A DNA stretch of 24,918 nucleotides, taken from positions 1 through 24,918 of the forward strand of contig JAIYAI010000015.1 of assembly GCA_027489135.1 (NCBI GenBank). Direction: 5' to 3'. The position numbers and the translations under genes are program-made. The notes under the pieces were generated by a model. That model had not been told where the DNA came from. It saw only the letters and a list, made by a program, of their open reading frames with translations, and did not search any database. This stretch comes from Acetobacteraceae bacterium (GTDB lineage: Bacteria; Pseudomonadota; Alphaproteobacteria; Acetobacterales; Acetobacteraceae). Shown in pieces: positions 14,650-22,881 of the stretch (position 1 is its first letter; each line of letters begins with the position of its first letter).

Positions 14650-15648
14650 TCAGGCGGCCGCAGGCTCCCAGGCGAAGACGCGGCGCCAGTCCTGGCGCAT
14701 CGACACCACCACCCAGCCAGCGCCGGGCGCGAGGTCGAGGCCGCGGGCGAGGCGCCCGATCCGGCTCTCCCGGTCATAGGCGTATTCCCGCGCCGCGTCG
14801 TCGTGCCTGAGCAGCAGGCCGAGGCGCGCGCCGCTGCCGGAGGTCGCGTATTGCAGCATCTCGACATCGCCGTCCGAGTTGCCGAAGGCGAGCACGGGCC
14901 GGCGCCCGATGGCCCGCGCGATGCCGAGCGCCTTGCCCGGCCCCTCGTCGATCGCGGCGATGGTCGGCCGGCGGAGCACCTCGGCGCGCCCCTCCACCAG
15001 GCGGAACTCGGCCCGCAGGTCGGAGCCGACGACGCGCTCCACCGGCACGTCGTAGAGGCTGCGGCTGACGGCGCGGACATAGCCCTGCTCGCCGCCCGTG
15101 ACGATCCAGGTGGCGAAGCCCTCGCGCCGCAGCAGGCGGAGCAGTTCGATCATGGGCTGGTAGATCAGCGCGGTCTGCGGCCGGGCGTAGCGCGGGTGGC
15201 GCCAGGTGCGGAACCAGGCCTCGGCCAGCGGCAGGAAGGCGTCCTCGGTCATGCCGGCATGGGTGACGGCGACGAGTTCGAAGAGGGACGGCGCGCCGCC
15301 GGCGAAGACCGCGGCGAGATCGCCGGCGAGCGCGGCGCGCACCACGGGGCGCTCCGCCAGCGACGGATCGGCGGCGACGACGGCGGGCAGGCGGTCGAGG
15401 GCGAAGACCACCTCGGGATACATCGGCTGCTCGACCCAGAGCGTGCCGTCATTGTCGAAGCTGGCGACGCGCGCCTCGGGCGGCACGAAGCCGGGGCCCG
15501 GGCGCGTCGTGCGGCGGATCAGGTCGAGGATCGCGCGCCGCGCCGGCCCGTCGCGCCAGGAGGGCAGCGGGTCGGCGGGGGCGGCCGCGGCGGGGGTCGC
15601 GGTGGCCGCAAGGACCGCCGCGAGAAGACCGCGGCGGCCGAGCGTCAC
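14650..15648 (-). CDS. Tat-exported HAD superfamily phosphatase
   Basis: This is a 332-residue haloacid-dehalogenase-type hydrolase, probably a phosphomonoesterase acting in the periplasm. The N-terminus LGRRGLLAAVLAATATPAAAA is a twin-arginine-like signal peptide. Motif I is FDNDGTLW, with nucleophile Asp65 and acid/base Asp67. Motif II is IVTGG, and motif IV is FGNSDGDVEML, which supplies the metal ligands. The layout resembles the phosphoserine-phosphatase-like (PF12710) branch, with a helical cap between motifs I and II. The start is GTG 15648, one base after the aminotransferase stop (TGAGGTG), so the two genes are almost certainly co-transcribed and probably translationally coupled. The natural substrate is unknown. 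Confidence 0.88.
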   Translation of the reverse strand: MTLGRRGLLAAVLAATATPAAAAPADPLPSWRDGPARRAILDLIRRTTRPGPGFVPPEARVASFDNDGTLWVEQPMYPEVVFALDRLPAVVAADPSLAERPVVRAALAGDLAAVFAGGAPSLFELVAVTHAGMTEDAFLPLAEAWFRTWRHPRYARPQTALIYQPMIELLRLLRREGFATWIVTGGEQGYVRAVSRSLYDVPVERVVGSDLRAEFRLVEGRAEVLRRPTIAAIDEGPGKALGIARAIGRRPVLAFGNSDGDVEMLQYATSGSGARLGLLLRHDDAAREYAYDRESRIGRLARGLDLAPGAGWVVVSMRQDWRRVFAWEPAAA

Positions 15649-15649
15649 C

Positions 15650-16834
15650 TCAGGCGTTCCCGCCGAGATAGTCCATCGCCGCCTGCACGCCGCCGGGCTT
15701 GTACGGCACACCGGCCGCCTTCAGCCCCATCTCCACGCCGCCCAGCGTGCCGACGAGTTGCAGATCGCCAAAATCGCCGAGATGACCGATGCGGAACACC
15801 CGGTCGTTCAACTGGCCGAGCCCGTTGCCGAGCGACATGTTGTGCTTCTCGAGGATCGTCGCACGCAGGGCATTGGCGCTGTGCCCCTCCGGCAGGCGGA
15901 CCGCGGTGAGCACGGAGGAATAGTGCCGCGGCTCCTCGCACTGGATCTCGAGGCCCCACTGGCGGACGGCGCGGCGCGTGGCTTCCGCGAAGCGGTCATG
16001 CCGGGCGAAGACGTTGTCGAGCCCTTCCTCGACCAGCATGTCGACCGCCGCATCCAGCCCGTAGAGCAGGTTGGTTGCCGGGGTGGAGGGGAAGTAGCCG
16101 GTGGCGTTGGCGGCCAGCATCGGCCGCCAGTCCCAGTAGCTGCGCGGCAGCTTCGCGGTCTCCGCCGCCTTCAGCGCCTTCGCCGAGATGGCGTTGAAGG
16201 ACAGGCCCGGCGGCAGCATCAGCCCCTTCTGCGAGCCCGAGATGGTGACGTCGACGCCCCAGGCATCGTGCTTGAAGTCCATGCTGCCGAGCGAGGAGAT
16301 GGTATCGACCAGCAGCAGCGCCGGGTGGCCCGCGGCGTCGATGGCACGGCGGACCTCGTCGACGCGGGAGGTCGCGCCCGTCGAGGTCTCGTTGTGCACG
16401 ACGCAGACGGCCTTGATCTCGTGCGCCTTGTCCTCGCGCAGCCGCGCCTCGATCGCCGCCGGGTCGGCGCCGCGGCGCCAGTCGGTGCCCAGCAGTTCGG
16501 GGCGGATCGACAGGCGCTCCGCCAGTTCCCGCCAGAGATGGGCGAACCAGCCGGTCTCCACCATCAGCACGCGGTCGCCGGGGGAGAGGGTGTTGGTCAG
16601 CGCCGCTTCCCAGGCACCGGTGCCGGAGGCCGGGTAGATCACGACAGGCGAGGTGGTCTGGAAGACCGCCTTGATCTTCTCCAGCAATCCCTTGCCGAAC
16701 TTCCCGAAATCCGGGCCGCGATGGTCCATGGTCGGGTTGTCCATGGCGCGCAGCACGCGGTCCGGCACGTTGGACGGGCCCGGGATCTGCAGGAAGTGCC
16801 GGCCCGAGACCGGCTTCGACTGGTAGTAGGCCAT
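15650..16834 (-). CDS. sgaA: Serine-glyoxylate / alanine-glyoxylate aminotransferase
   Basis: This is a 394-residue PLP-dependent class V aminotransferase that transfers an amino group from serine (or alanine) to glyoxylate, giving glycine and hydroxypyruvate. It opens SGRHFLQIPGPSNVPDRVLRAM, a standard family start. Other blocks are YPASGTGAWEAAL, VVHNETSTGATSRVDEVRRAID, and the PLP-binding ISGSQKGLMLPPG with Lys203. The length equals that of methylotroph and plant enzymes. ATG 16834 has GGAGGGGC upstream. It is the first gene of a minus-strand operon with the HAD phosphatase. The opposite-strand cyclase-like gene begins 185 bases away, so this gap holds divergent promoters. The serine-type is favoured over the alanine-type by overall wording only. 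Confidence 0.95.
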   Translation of the reverse strand: MAYYQSKPVSGRHFLQIPGPSNVPDRVLRAMDNPTMDHRGPDFGKFGKGLLEKIKAVFQTTSPVVIYPASGTGAWEAALTNTLSPGDRVLMVETGWFAHLWRELAERLSIRPELLGTDWRRGADPAAIEARLREDKAHEIKAVCVVHNETSTGATSRVDEVRRAIDAAGHPALLLVDTISSLGSMDFKHDAWGVDVTISGSQKGLMLPPGLSFNAISAKALKAAETAKLPRSYWDWRPMLAANATGYFPSTPATNLLYGLDAAVDMLVEEGLDNVFARHDRFAEATRRAVRQWGLEIQCEEPRHYSSVLTAVRLPEGHSANALRATILEKHNMSLGNGLGQLNDRVFRIGHLGDFGDLQLVGTLGGVEMGLKAAGVPYKPGGVQAAMDYLGGNA

Positions 16835-17018
16835 GGGCCGCCCCTCCGCATTTGCCGGCTCCCTATCCCGCAGTGGACCGGCGCGCGCAAATGAGTTCGG
16901 CTTCTGCCATCGATGAGCGGGTCCCCGGGGCCCGTTGGCGGCCTGCCGGAATTGGACATTGCGCGGTCCCGACCCGCCCGGCAGGGTGGCCGGAACGACC
17001 GCGAGTCCCACGGCCACC

Positions 17019-19151
17019 ATGCTCAGCGCCCTTTCCATCCGTTCCCGCCTGATGCTGATGCTGCTCGCCTGCGGCCTGGCCTGCATGGCGGCGGTCGGCA
17101 TCGTTCTCGACCGCAACACCCAGCGGGAACTGTTGCGCGCCGCCGAACAGCAGATGATCACGCTGCGCGAGCTGCGCTCGGAGGAGCTGCGCCGCTTCTT
17201 CGACATCAAGATCGAAGCCTTCCGCATCCTGGCCGAGTCGCCGGTGATCGGCGAGAGCATCGCCCCGCTCTCCGCCGCCATGGCCGCCCTGGACGGGCCG
17301 CTCTCGGACACGGAGACGGCGTCGCTCACCGCCTGGTACCACAAGGAGTTCCTCGAGCCGCTCACCCGCTTCTCGGACGGCACGCCGACGCTCGAAACCT
17401 ACCTCCCGCGCACCGACCGCGCCCGCCGCCTGCAGTACCAGTACATCGCCCGCGACGGCGTCCCGGAAGACAGGCGGCGGACGGTCGACACCGCCGGCAC
17501 CGGCACCCCCTACGACAAGCTGCATGAACGGCTGCAGCCCTCGCTCCGCGCCGCAGCGGAGATGATGGGCTTCGACGACATCATGATCATCGACGCCGAG
17601 ACCGGCATCGAGGTGTTCAGCGTCACCAAGCAGACCGATTTCGGCACCAGCCTGCGCAACGGGCCCTATCGCCGTAGCGGCGCCGCACGGGCCTTCGAGC
17701 GCGCGCTGGCCCTGCGCGACGTCGGCGCCATCGCCGTCGAGGATTTCTCCCCCTACGCGCCGAGCCTGATGAAGCCGACCGCCTTCATCGCCGTGCCCAT
17801 CCACCACGAGGGCGAGCCGGTGGCGGTGCTGGTCGGTCAGTTCTCCTCCGCCGCCATCGACACGCTGATGAGCAGTGCGGGCGACTGGGAAAGGCTCGGC
17901 CTCGGCCAGACGGGCGAAGCCTACCTGATCGGCCCGAACGGCTACATGCGCTCCTCCTCCCGCTTCCTGGCCCAGGATCCGGAGGGCTATGCCGCCATGC
18001 TGCGCCGCAACGGCGTGCCCGCGGACTCGATCCGCCGCATCGAGGCCTATGGCAGCCCGATCCTGCTGCAGCCGGTGCGCAGCCGGGCCGCCGAGGCCGC
18101 GCGGCGCGGCGAAACCGGCCACGGCTCCTACACGGATTTCCGCGGCAAGCCGGTGATCGGCGCCTGGGGCCCGATCACGCTGCCCGGGCTGAGCTGGGGC
18201 ATCATCGCCAAGATGGACGAGGCCGAGGCGCTGGGCCCCGCGATCCGCGTCCGCCGCACCTTCCTGCTGGTCGTCGCCTGCGCGGTGGTGGGCCTCACCC
18301 TGGCCTCCATCCTGCTCGCCGGCAGCTTCGCCCGGCGCCTGCGGGAGGTGCTGGACGCCATGAACCGCCTCGCAGCCGGCGACGACACGGCGCGTGTCGT
18401 GGCGAGAGGGCGGGACGAGTTCAGCGAGCTCGGCCGCGGCTTCAACCGCATGGCGAGCGAGATCGCCGAGCGCAGCGCCGCCCTCGCCGCCAAGACCGCC
18501 GAGTACGAGACGCTGCTGCGCAACGTCTATCCGGAGACGGTGGCCGAGCGCCTCCGCCTCGGCGAGACGCAGATCGTCGAGGCGCTGCAGGATGTCAGCC
18601 TCGTGGCGCTGGCGATCGACGGGCTCGACACCGTCCCGCCCGAGGGGGCGGAGGGCTTCGCCCTGGAACGGCTGACCGAGTTGATGGACACGCTGGACGA
18701 GGCGGCGGCGCGGCACGGGGTCGAGAAAATCAAGACACTGGGCGACGCCTACCTCGCCGCCTGCGGCATCTCCGTCCCCCGCCTCGACCACGCCCGCCGC
18801 GCGCTCGCCTTCGTCGGGGAGGCGGCAAGCATCGTCGCGCGCTTCAACGGCGCCTGGCAGGATGACCTCAGCCTGCGCGCCGCCATCGCCTCCGGAAGCA
18901 TCGAGGCCGGGCTGATCGGCCGGCAGCGCCGGGTCTACGACGTCTGGGGACCGAATTTCGCCATCGCGCGCCGCATGCTGCACGAGGCCGCGCCGGGCGA
19001 GGTGCGGCTGACCGAGGCGACGCACGCGCTGCTGCCGGTGCTCGCCGGCTTCACGGCCGCCCCGACGCTGGAGGTGCCCGGCGCGGGAAGCGTCGCCTCC
19101 TGGCGCGGCCCGGCGGCGCCGGAACAGGCGGTGGAGGCGCCGCACGCATGA
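17019..19151 (+). CDS. Membrane Cache-HAMP-class III nucleotidyl cyclase-like sensor
   Basis: This is a 710-residue inner-membrane protein. TM1 (about 11-30) and TM2 (about 414-436) enclose a large periplasmic region with Cache-like features (YLIGPNGYMRSSSRFL). A HAMP linker (about 437-490) and a class III cyclase homology domain (about 520-700) follow. Using the Rv1625c pattern, the substrate Lys is K572 and the second metal Asp is D576, in IKTLGDAYL. D641 sits in YDVWG and the transition-state Arg is R652. The first metal Asp is replaced by A532 (ALAIDG) and the transition-state Asn by A648. Spacings of 44 and 69 residues fit the family exactly, so this is substitution rather than misalignment. 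Activity is doubtful. ATG 17019 is chosen because TM1 follows at once; longer starts add only leader-like residues. Its stop overlaps the channel gene start. Confidence 0.93.
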   Translation: MLSALSIRSRLMLMLLACGLACMAAVGIVLDRNTQRELLRAAEQQMITLRELRSEELRRFFDIKIEAFRILAESPVIGESIAPLSAAMAALDGPLSDTETASLTAWYHKEFLEPLTRFSDGTPTLETYLPRTDRARRLQYQYIARDGVPEDRRRTVDTAGTGTPYDKLHERLQPSLRAAAEMMGFDDIMIIDAETGIEVFSVTKQTDFGTSLRNGPYRRSGAARAFERALALRDVGAIAVEDFSPYAPSLMKPTAFIAVPIHHEGEPVAVLVGQFSSAAIDTLMSSAGDWERLGLGQTGEAYLIGPNGYMRSSSRFLAQDPEGYAAMLRRNGVPADSIRRIEAYGSPILLQPVRSRAAEAARRGETGHGSYTDFRGKPVIGAWGPITLPGLSWGIIAKMDEAEALGPAIRVRRTFLLVVACAVVGLTLASILLAGSFARRLREVLDAMNRLAAGDDTARVVARGRDEFSELGRGFNRMASEIAERSAALAAKTAEYETLLRNVYPETVAERLRLGETQIVEALQDVSLVALAIDGLDTVPPEGAEGFALERLTELMDTLDEAAARHGVEKIKTLGDAYLAACGISVPRLDHARRALAFVGEAASIVARFNGAWQDDLSLRAAIASGSIEAGLIGRQRRVYDVWGPNFAIARRMLHEAAPGEVRLTEATHALLPVLAGFTAAPTLEVPGAGSVASWRGPAAPEQAVEAPHA

Positions 19152-20608
19152 CCTGGCTGCTCGACCATCTCGGCCTCGCCGCGGTCGAGGCCAGCCATGC
19201 CTGGGCGGCGCTGGTCATCCTGGGCTTCCCGCTGCTGACCTTCCTGGCCTGGGAGGCGTCGCGCCGCCTGGCCGATCGCAGGCCGGCGGCGGCGGGCTGG
19301 CTCCGCGTGGTGCAGGCGGTGCTGCTGCCGATCCTCGCCGCCTGGATCATCCTCCGCCGCCTCGCGCCCCTGCCGCAGGACGGCCTCGTCGCGCAGGTCG
19401 TCGATACCCTGGTCTCGGGCGTCCTGATCTATGTCGCGCTCGGCTTCGTGCAGTTGCTGCTGCTGGCGAACCAGGAGCTGGCGAAGCGGGCGCCGAAGCT
19501 GCTGATCGACCTCGGCCGGCTGATGCTGGTCGCCTTCGGCGTCGCGCTGGTGATCTCCGAGATCTGGGACGTCGACCTCGCCAGCCTGGTCACCGCGCTC
19601 GGCGTCGGCTCGGTCGTGCTCGGCCTCGCCCTGCAGGGCGTGGTGGGCGGGATCGTGCACGGCGTGATCCTGCTCTCGGGCCGGCATTTCGCGATCGGCG
19701 ACGTGCTCAAGGTGGGCGACACCACGGGCAAGGTGGCGCAGATCGACTGGCTCGCGGTCACGCTCGACACCACGGGCAGCCGGGTGGTGATCCCCTCCGG
19801 CGACCTCGCGCAGAAGACCTTCACCGTGGTCGGGCCACCCGACAACCCGCGCCGCGCGGAGGTGACGCTGGAACTCGGTTTCTCCCATCCGCCGGAGAAG
19901 GTCCGCCGCGCGCTGCTCTACGCCGCCGCCGGGGTGCCGCAGCGTGACCCGACGCGGGACCCGATATGCCGCATCACCGGCTACACGGAACGTGGGCTGA
20001 GCTACACCGTGCAGGTGCCGCTGGCCGCGCCGCTGAGCATGGGTGCGGCGCAGGACGAGTTGCTCAGCCGCTTCTGGTACGTCGCGCAGCGCGAGGGGAT
20101 CGGCCTGGCGCCGGAAGCCGCGCCGGAGGCGCGCACGCTGCCGCTGGTGGGCGAGACGCAGGAGGCACGGCAGGCGATCCTGGCGGAGAATGGCGCGCTC
20201 GGCATGCCCGGCCTGCCGCTGGCGGACCTTGCCGCGATCGCCCGCTACGAACGCTGGCGGCCGGGGGAGCCGCTGGTGGTGGCCGGGAAGGTGCCCGGCG
20301 CGGTCTATGCGCTGGTCGAGGGCGACCTGGCGATCTCGGCCGAGATCGGCGGGACGCGCGTGGCCGTGCAACGCCTCTCGCCTGGCGACCTCTTCGCCAC
20401 GCGCACCGCCTTCCGCGGCGACCCGAGCCCGACGCGGGTGGAGGCGGTGGGCGAGGTCGCCGTGCTGGCGTTGCCGATCCTCGGGCTGCAGCCGCTGCTG
20501 GGCCGCAACCCGGCCCTGGCACGGACGGTGGAGATGGCGCTCGAGGCGCATGAGGACGCGCTGGAGAAGCTGCTGCGGCCGGGCAAGGGGCGGGCACGGG
20601 CGGCGTGA
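19148..20608 (+). CDS. MscS-family channel with C-terminal cyclic-nucleotide-binding domain (bCNG-like)
   Basis: This is a 486-residue inner-membrane channel. About four N-terminal helices (near 18-38, 51-72, 84-107, 118-140) precede the pore helix ASLVTALGVGSVVLGLALQGVVGGIVHG (about 144-171). The MscS beta domain follows (FAIGDVLKVGDTTGKVAQIDW, VIPSGDLAQKTF). Residues about 358-470 form a cyclic-nucleotide-binding fold, from LADLAAIARYERWRPGEPLVVAGKVPGAVYALVEGDL onward. In its phosphate-binding cassette the usual FGE reads F416-A417-T418, and the usual Pro-Arg reads P426-S427, so the ribose-binding Glu and phosphate-binding Arg are absent. Related bCNG channels open on cAMP (family knowledge). 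ATG 19148 overlaps the cyclase-like stop by ATGA. The last codons lie in a 35-base tandem duplication. Confidence 0.93.
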   Translation: MTWLLDHLGLAAVEASHAWAALVILGFPLLTFLAWEASRRLADRRPAAAGWLRVVQAVLLPILAAWIILRRLAPLPQDGLVAQVVDTLVSGVLIYVALGFVQLLLLANQELAKRAPKLLIDLGRLMLVAFGVALVISEIWDVDLASLVTALGVGSVVLGLALQGVVGGIVHGVILLSGRHFAIGDVLKVGDTTGKVAQIDWLAVTLDTTGSRVVIPSGDLAQKTFTVVGPPDNPRRAEVTLELGFSHPPEKVRRALLYAAAGVPQRDPTRDPICRITGYTERGLSYTVQVPLAAPLSMGAAQDELLSRFWYVAQREGIGLAPEAAPEARTLPLVGETQEARQAILAENGALGMPGLPLADLAAIARYERWRPGEPLVVAGKVPGAVYALVEGDLAISAEIGGTRVAVQRLSPGDLFATRTAFRGDPSPTRVEAVGEVAVLALPILGLQPLLGRNPALARTVEMALEAHEDALEKLLRPGKGRARAA

Positions 20609-20644
20609 GGCGGCCGGGCAAGAGGCGGGCACGGGCGGCGTGAG
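20575..20644. repeat. 35-bp tandem duplication across the channel stop codon
   Basis: Bases 20575-20609 are repeated at 20610-20644 with a single difference (position 14 of the unit, G to A). Copy 1 encodes the end of the channel (RPGKGRARAA) and its TGA. Copy 2 is out of frame and lies entirely outside the coding region. The unit length is not a multiple of three. Confidence 0.9.
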
Positions 20645-20751
20645 GCGCCTGCCCCGGCGTGGAACTCCCGGGCGGACCCGCGGCGGGCACGGTCGACGCG
20701 CCGGATAGCCGCGCTACCCTGCCGCCGGATCTCAACTCAGGGGAGGGACGC

Positions 20752-21726
20752 ATGGCAACCGCGATCATGCTGCGCGAACACGGCGGGCCGGAGGTGCTGC
20801 GCGCCGAGGCCGTGGAGGTCGGCGATCCGGGGCCGGGCGAGCTCCGGCTGCGGCAGACCGCGATCGGGGTGAATTTCCACGACTGCTACGTCCGCTCCGG
20901 CCTGTACCGGACCCTGGCCCTGCCCGGCATCCCGGGGATCGAGGGCGCGGGGATTGTCGACGCCGTCGGCGCCGGCGTCGCCGGCTTCGCGCCGGGCGAT
21001 CGCGTCGCCTACATGACCAACCTCTATGGCTGCTACGCCAGCCACCGCATCCTGCCCGCGTCGCTGGCGCTGAAGCTGCCCGAGGGCGTTTCCGATGTCC
21101 TGGCCGCCAGCACGCTGCTGAAGGGCCTGACCGCGGAGATGCTGGTGCGGCAGGTCCATGCGGTGAAGGCCGGCGAGACCATCCTGGTGCAGGCCGCGGC
21201 CGGCGGCGTCGGGCGGCTGCTCTGCCAATGGGCGGCGAGCCTGGGCGCCACGGTGATCGGCACGGCGGGCGGACCGGCGAAATGCGCCATCGCGCGGGCC
21301 GCGGGCTGCGCCCATGTGATCGACTACCGGTCGGAGGATTTCGTCGCGCGGGTGAAGGAGATCACCGGCGGCAGGGGCGTCGCGGTGGCCTATGATTCGG
21401 TCGGCCGCGACACCTTCGACGGGTCGCTGGAATGCCTCGCGGTACGCGGGCATCTCGTGAATTTCGGCCAGAGCTCCGGCCCGATCCCGCCCTTCGAGAT
21501 CGCCCGGCTGATGCAGAAGTCGAACACGCTGACGCGCCCCGCGGTGTTCCACTTCGCGGCCGAGCGCGCGTCGCTGGAGGCGATGGCCGCAGCGCTGTTC
21601 GGCGTGCTGACCAGCGGCGCGGTGAAGGCGGAAGCCGGCGTGACGATGCCGCTGGCCGAGGCCGGCCGCGCCCATGCGCTGCTGGAATCGCGCGCCGCGG
21701 AATCGCCCCTGGTCCTGGTGCCCTGA
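20752..21726 (+). CDS. Quinone oxidoreductase-like MDR protein
   Basis: This is a 324-residue medium-chain dehydrogenase/reductase of the zinc-free NADPH:quinone reductase (Qor) type, soluble and cytoplasmic. It begins MATAIMLREHGGPEVLRAEAVEVGDPGPGELRLRQTAIGVNFHDCYVRSGLY, the standard Qor opening. The family block PGIPGIEGAGIVDAVGAGVAGFAPGDRVAY and the nucleotide-binding segment GETILVQAAAGGVGRLLCQWAASLGATVIGTAG follow. There is no catalytic zinc Cys/His set. The length matches E. coli QorA (about 327). ATG 20752 has GGGAGGG about 5 bases upstream. It is followed after 56 bases by the solute-binding protein gene. The physiological substrate could be a quinone or an enone. Confidence 0.94.
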   Translation: MATAIMLREHGGPEVLRAEAVEVGDPGPGELRLRQTAIGVNFHDCYVRSGLYRTLALPGIPGIEGAGIVDAVGAGVAGFAPGDRVAYMTNLYGCYASHRILPASLALKLPEGVSDVLAASTLLKGLTAEMLVRQVHAVKAGETILVQAAAGGVGRLLCQWAASLGATVIGTAGGPAKCAIARAAGCAHVIDYRSEDFVARVKEITGGRGVAVAYDSVGRDTFDGSLECLAVRGHLVNFGQSSGPIPPFEIARLMQKSNTLTRPAVFHFAAERASLEAMAAALFGVLTSGAVKAEAGVTMPLAEAGRAHALLESRAAESPLVLVP

Positions 21727-21782
21727 GACGGGCGCGGCATGACATTTGCGTAATCTTCCGGACCCGAAGCCGGAGATCCGCC

Positions 21783-22769
21783 ATGCCGCCGCGCCGCCGC
21801 CTCCTCGCCCTCTCGCTCGCCCTGCCGGCGCTGGCCCGCCCCGCGCTGGCCCAGGCGCAGGCACCCTGGCCCAGCCGGCCGGTGCGGGTGATCAACCCCT
21901 ACAGCCCGGGCGGCACCACGGACATCGTGATGCGCCTGATGGGCGAGCGGCTGGAACGCGCCTTCGGCCAGCCCTTCCCGATCGAGAGCCGCCCCGGCGC
22001 CGGCGGGTCCGTCGGCACCGCCGCGGCGGCGCAGGCGACGGACGGGCACACGCTGCTGATCACCAATACCGGCCCGCTCGCCGTCGCGCCTGCGATGATC
22101 CCGAACCTCGCCTATGACCCGGCGCGTGCCTTCACCTACGTCACCATGTTCGGCGGCGCGCCCATCCTCTGCGCGGTGAAGGCGGACAGCCCGATCCGCA
22201 CCATCGCCGACTACGTCGCGGCGGCGAAGGCGAAGCCCGAGCAGGTCAGCTACGGCAATTCCGGCGCCGGCTCGATGGGCCATCTCGCCGGCCTCGCCTT
22301 CGAGCAGGCCGCCGGGGTGAAGCTGCTGCACGTGCCCTTCCGCGGCGCGCCGGAGGCGCAGGCGGCGGTGCTCTCCGGCGACACGGTCTCGATCTGGGAC
22401 ACGGTGGGGGCGCATGCGGGCGCGGTGCGACAGGGCGCGCTGCGGCCGCTGGCGCAGAGCGGCCAGGGCCGCCTGCCGCTCTTCCCCGACATCCCGACCG
22501 TGGCGGAGCAGGGCTACCCCTCCGTCGTCGTGCTGAACTGGTTCCTGCTCGCCGCCCCCGCCGGATTCCCGCCCGCCGTGGCGGCGCGCATCGACGAGGT
22601 CTGCCGTGCCGCGATGCAGGAGGCGGTGGTGGCGGAGCGCATGGCGGGGCTTGGCCTGATGCCGCTCGGTGGGTCGACGCCGCCGGGGCCGGCCGCGATC
22701 CGCGACTTCGTGGTGCAGGAGGGGGCGCGCTGGGCGCCCGTGGTCAAGGCGGCCGGCATCACGGGCTGA
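21783..22769 (+). CDS. TctC/Bug-family periplasmic solute-binding protein
   Basis: This is a 328-residue exported binding protein of the Bug (Bordetella uptake gene, PF03401) family, which presents carboxylates to tripartite tricarboxylate transporters. Residues 1-24 are a Sec signal peptide with an Arg-rich start (MPPRRR) and a cut near ARPALA before QAQ. Hallmarks are PVRVINPYSPGGTTDIVMRLMGERL, SRPGAGGSVGTAAAAQATDGHTLL, SYGNSGAGSMGHLAG and LHVPFRGAPEAQAAVLSG. CGGAG lies about 8 bases before ATG 21783. No TctA/TctB membrane genes are in the window. Orphan Bug proteins are common in Acetobacteraceae and Burkholderiales, so partners are probably elsewhere. The following dehydrogenase may act on the captured ligand. 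Confidence 0.95.
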   Translation: MPPRRRLLALSLALPALARPALAQAQAPWPSRPVRVINPYSPGGTTDIVMRLMGERLERAFGQPFPIESRPGAGGSVGTAAAAQATDGHTLLITNTGPLAVAPAMIPNLAYDPARAFTYVTMFGGAPILCAVKADSPIRTIADYVAAAKAKPEQVSYGNSGAGSMGHLAGLAFEQAAGVKLLHVPFRGAPEAQAAVLSGDTVSIWDTVGAHAGAVRQGALRPLAQSGQGRLPLFPDIPTVAEQGYPSVVVLNWFLLAAPAGFPPAVAARIDEVCRAAMQEAVVAERMAGLGLMPLGGSTPPGPAAIRDFVVQEGARWAPVVKAAGITG

Positions 22770-22881
22770 GCCCTGCATGAGCGGCGCTCGCGCCACCGAT
22801 GAGCATTCGCCATCGGACAGGCCGGGCGTGAGGTGGTAAGGGGCGCGGCACCGACCCGCAGGCCCCTACCGCGCAGGCCCC

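Noticed and set aside
16863..19145. Very long minus-strand open frame opposite the cyclase-like gene (about 760 residues)
   Set aside because: It is a mirror of the real gene in GC-rich DNA: composition is Arg/Gly/Ala/Gln/His-rich without domains, while the plus strand gives clear TM, HAMP and cyclase motifs.
22796..22867. Inverted repeats between the Bug gene and the dehydrogenase (CCGATG/CATCGG and AGGGGC/GCCCCT)
   Set aside because: The stems are only six bases with long loops and no T-run, which is expected by chance at this base composition.
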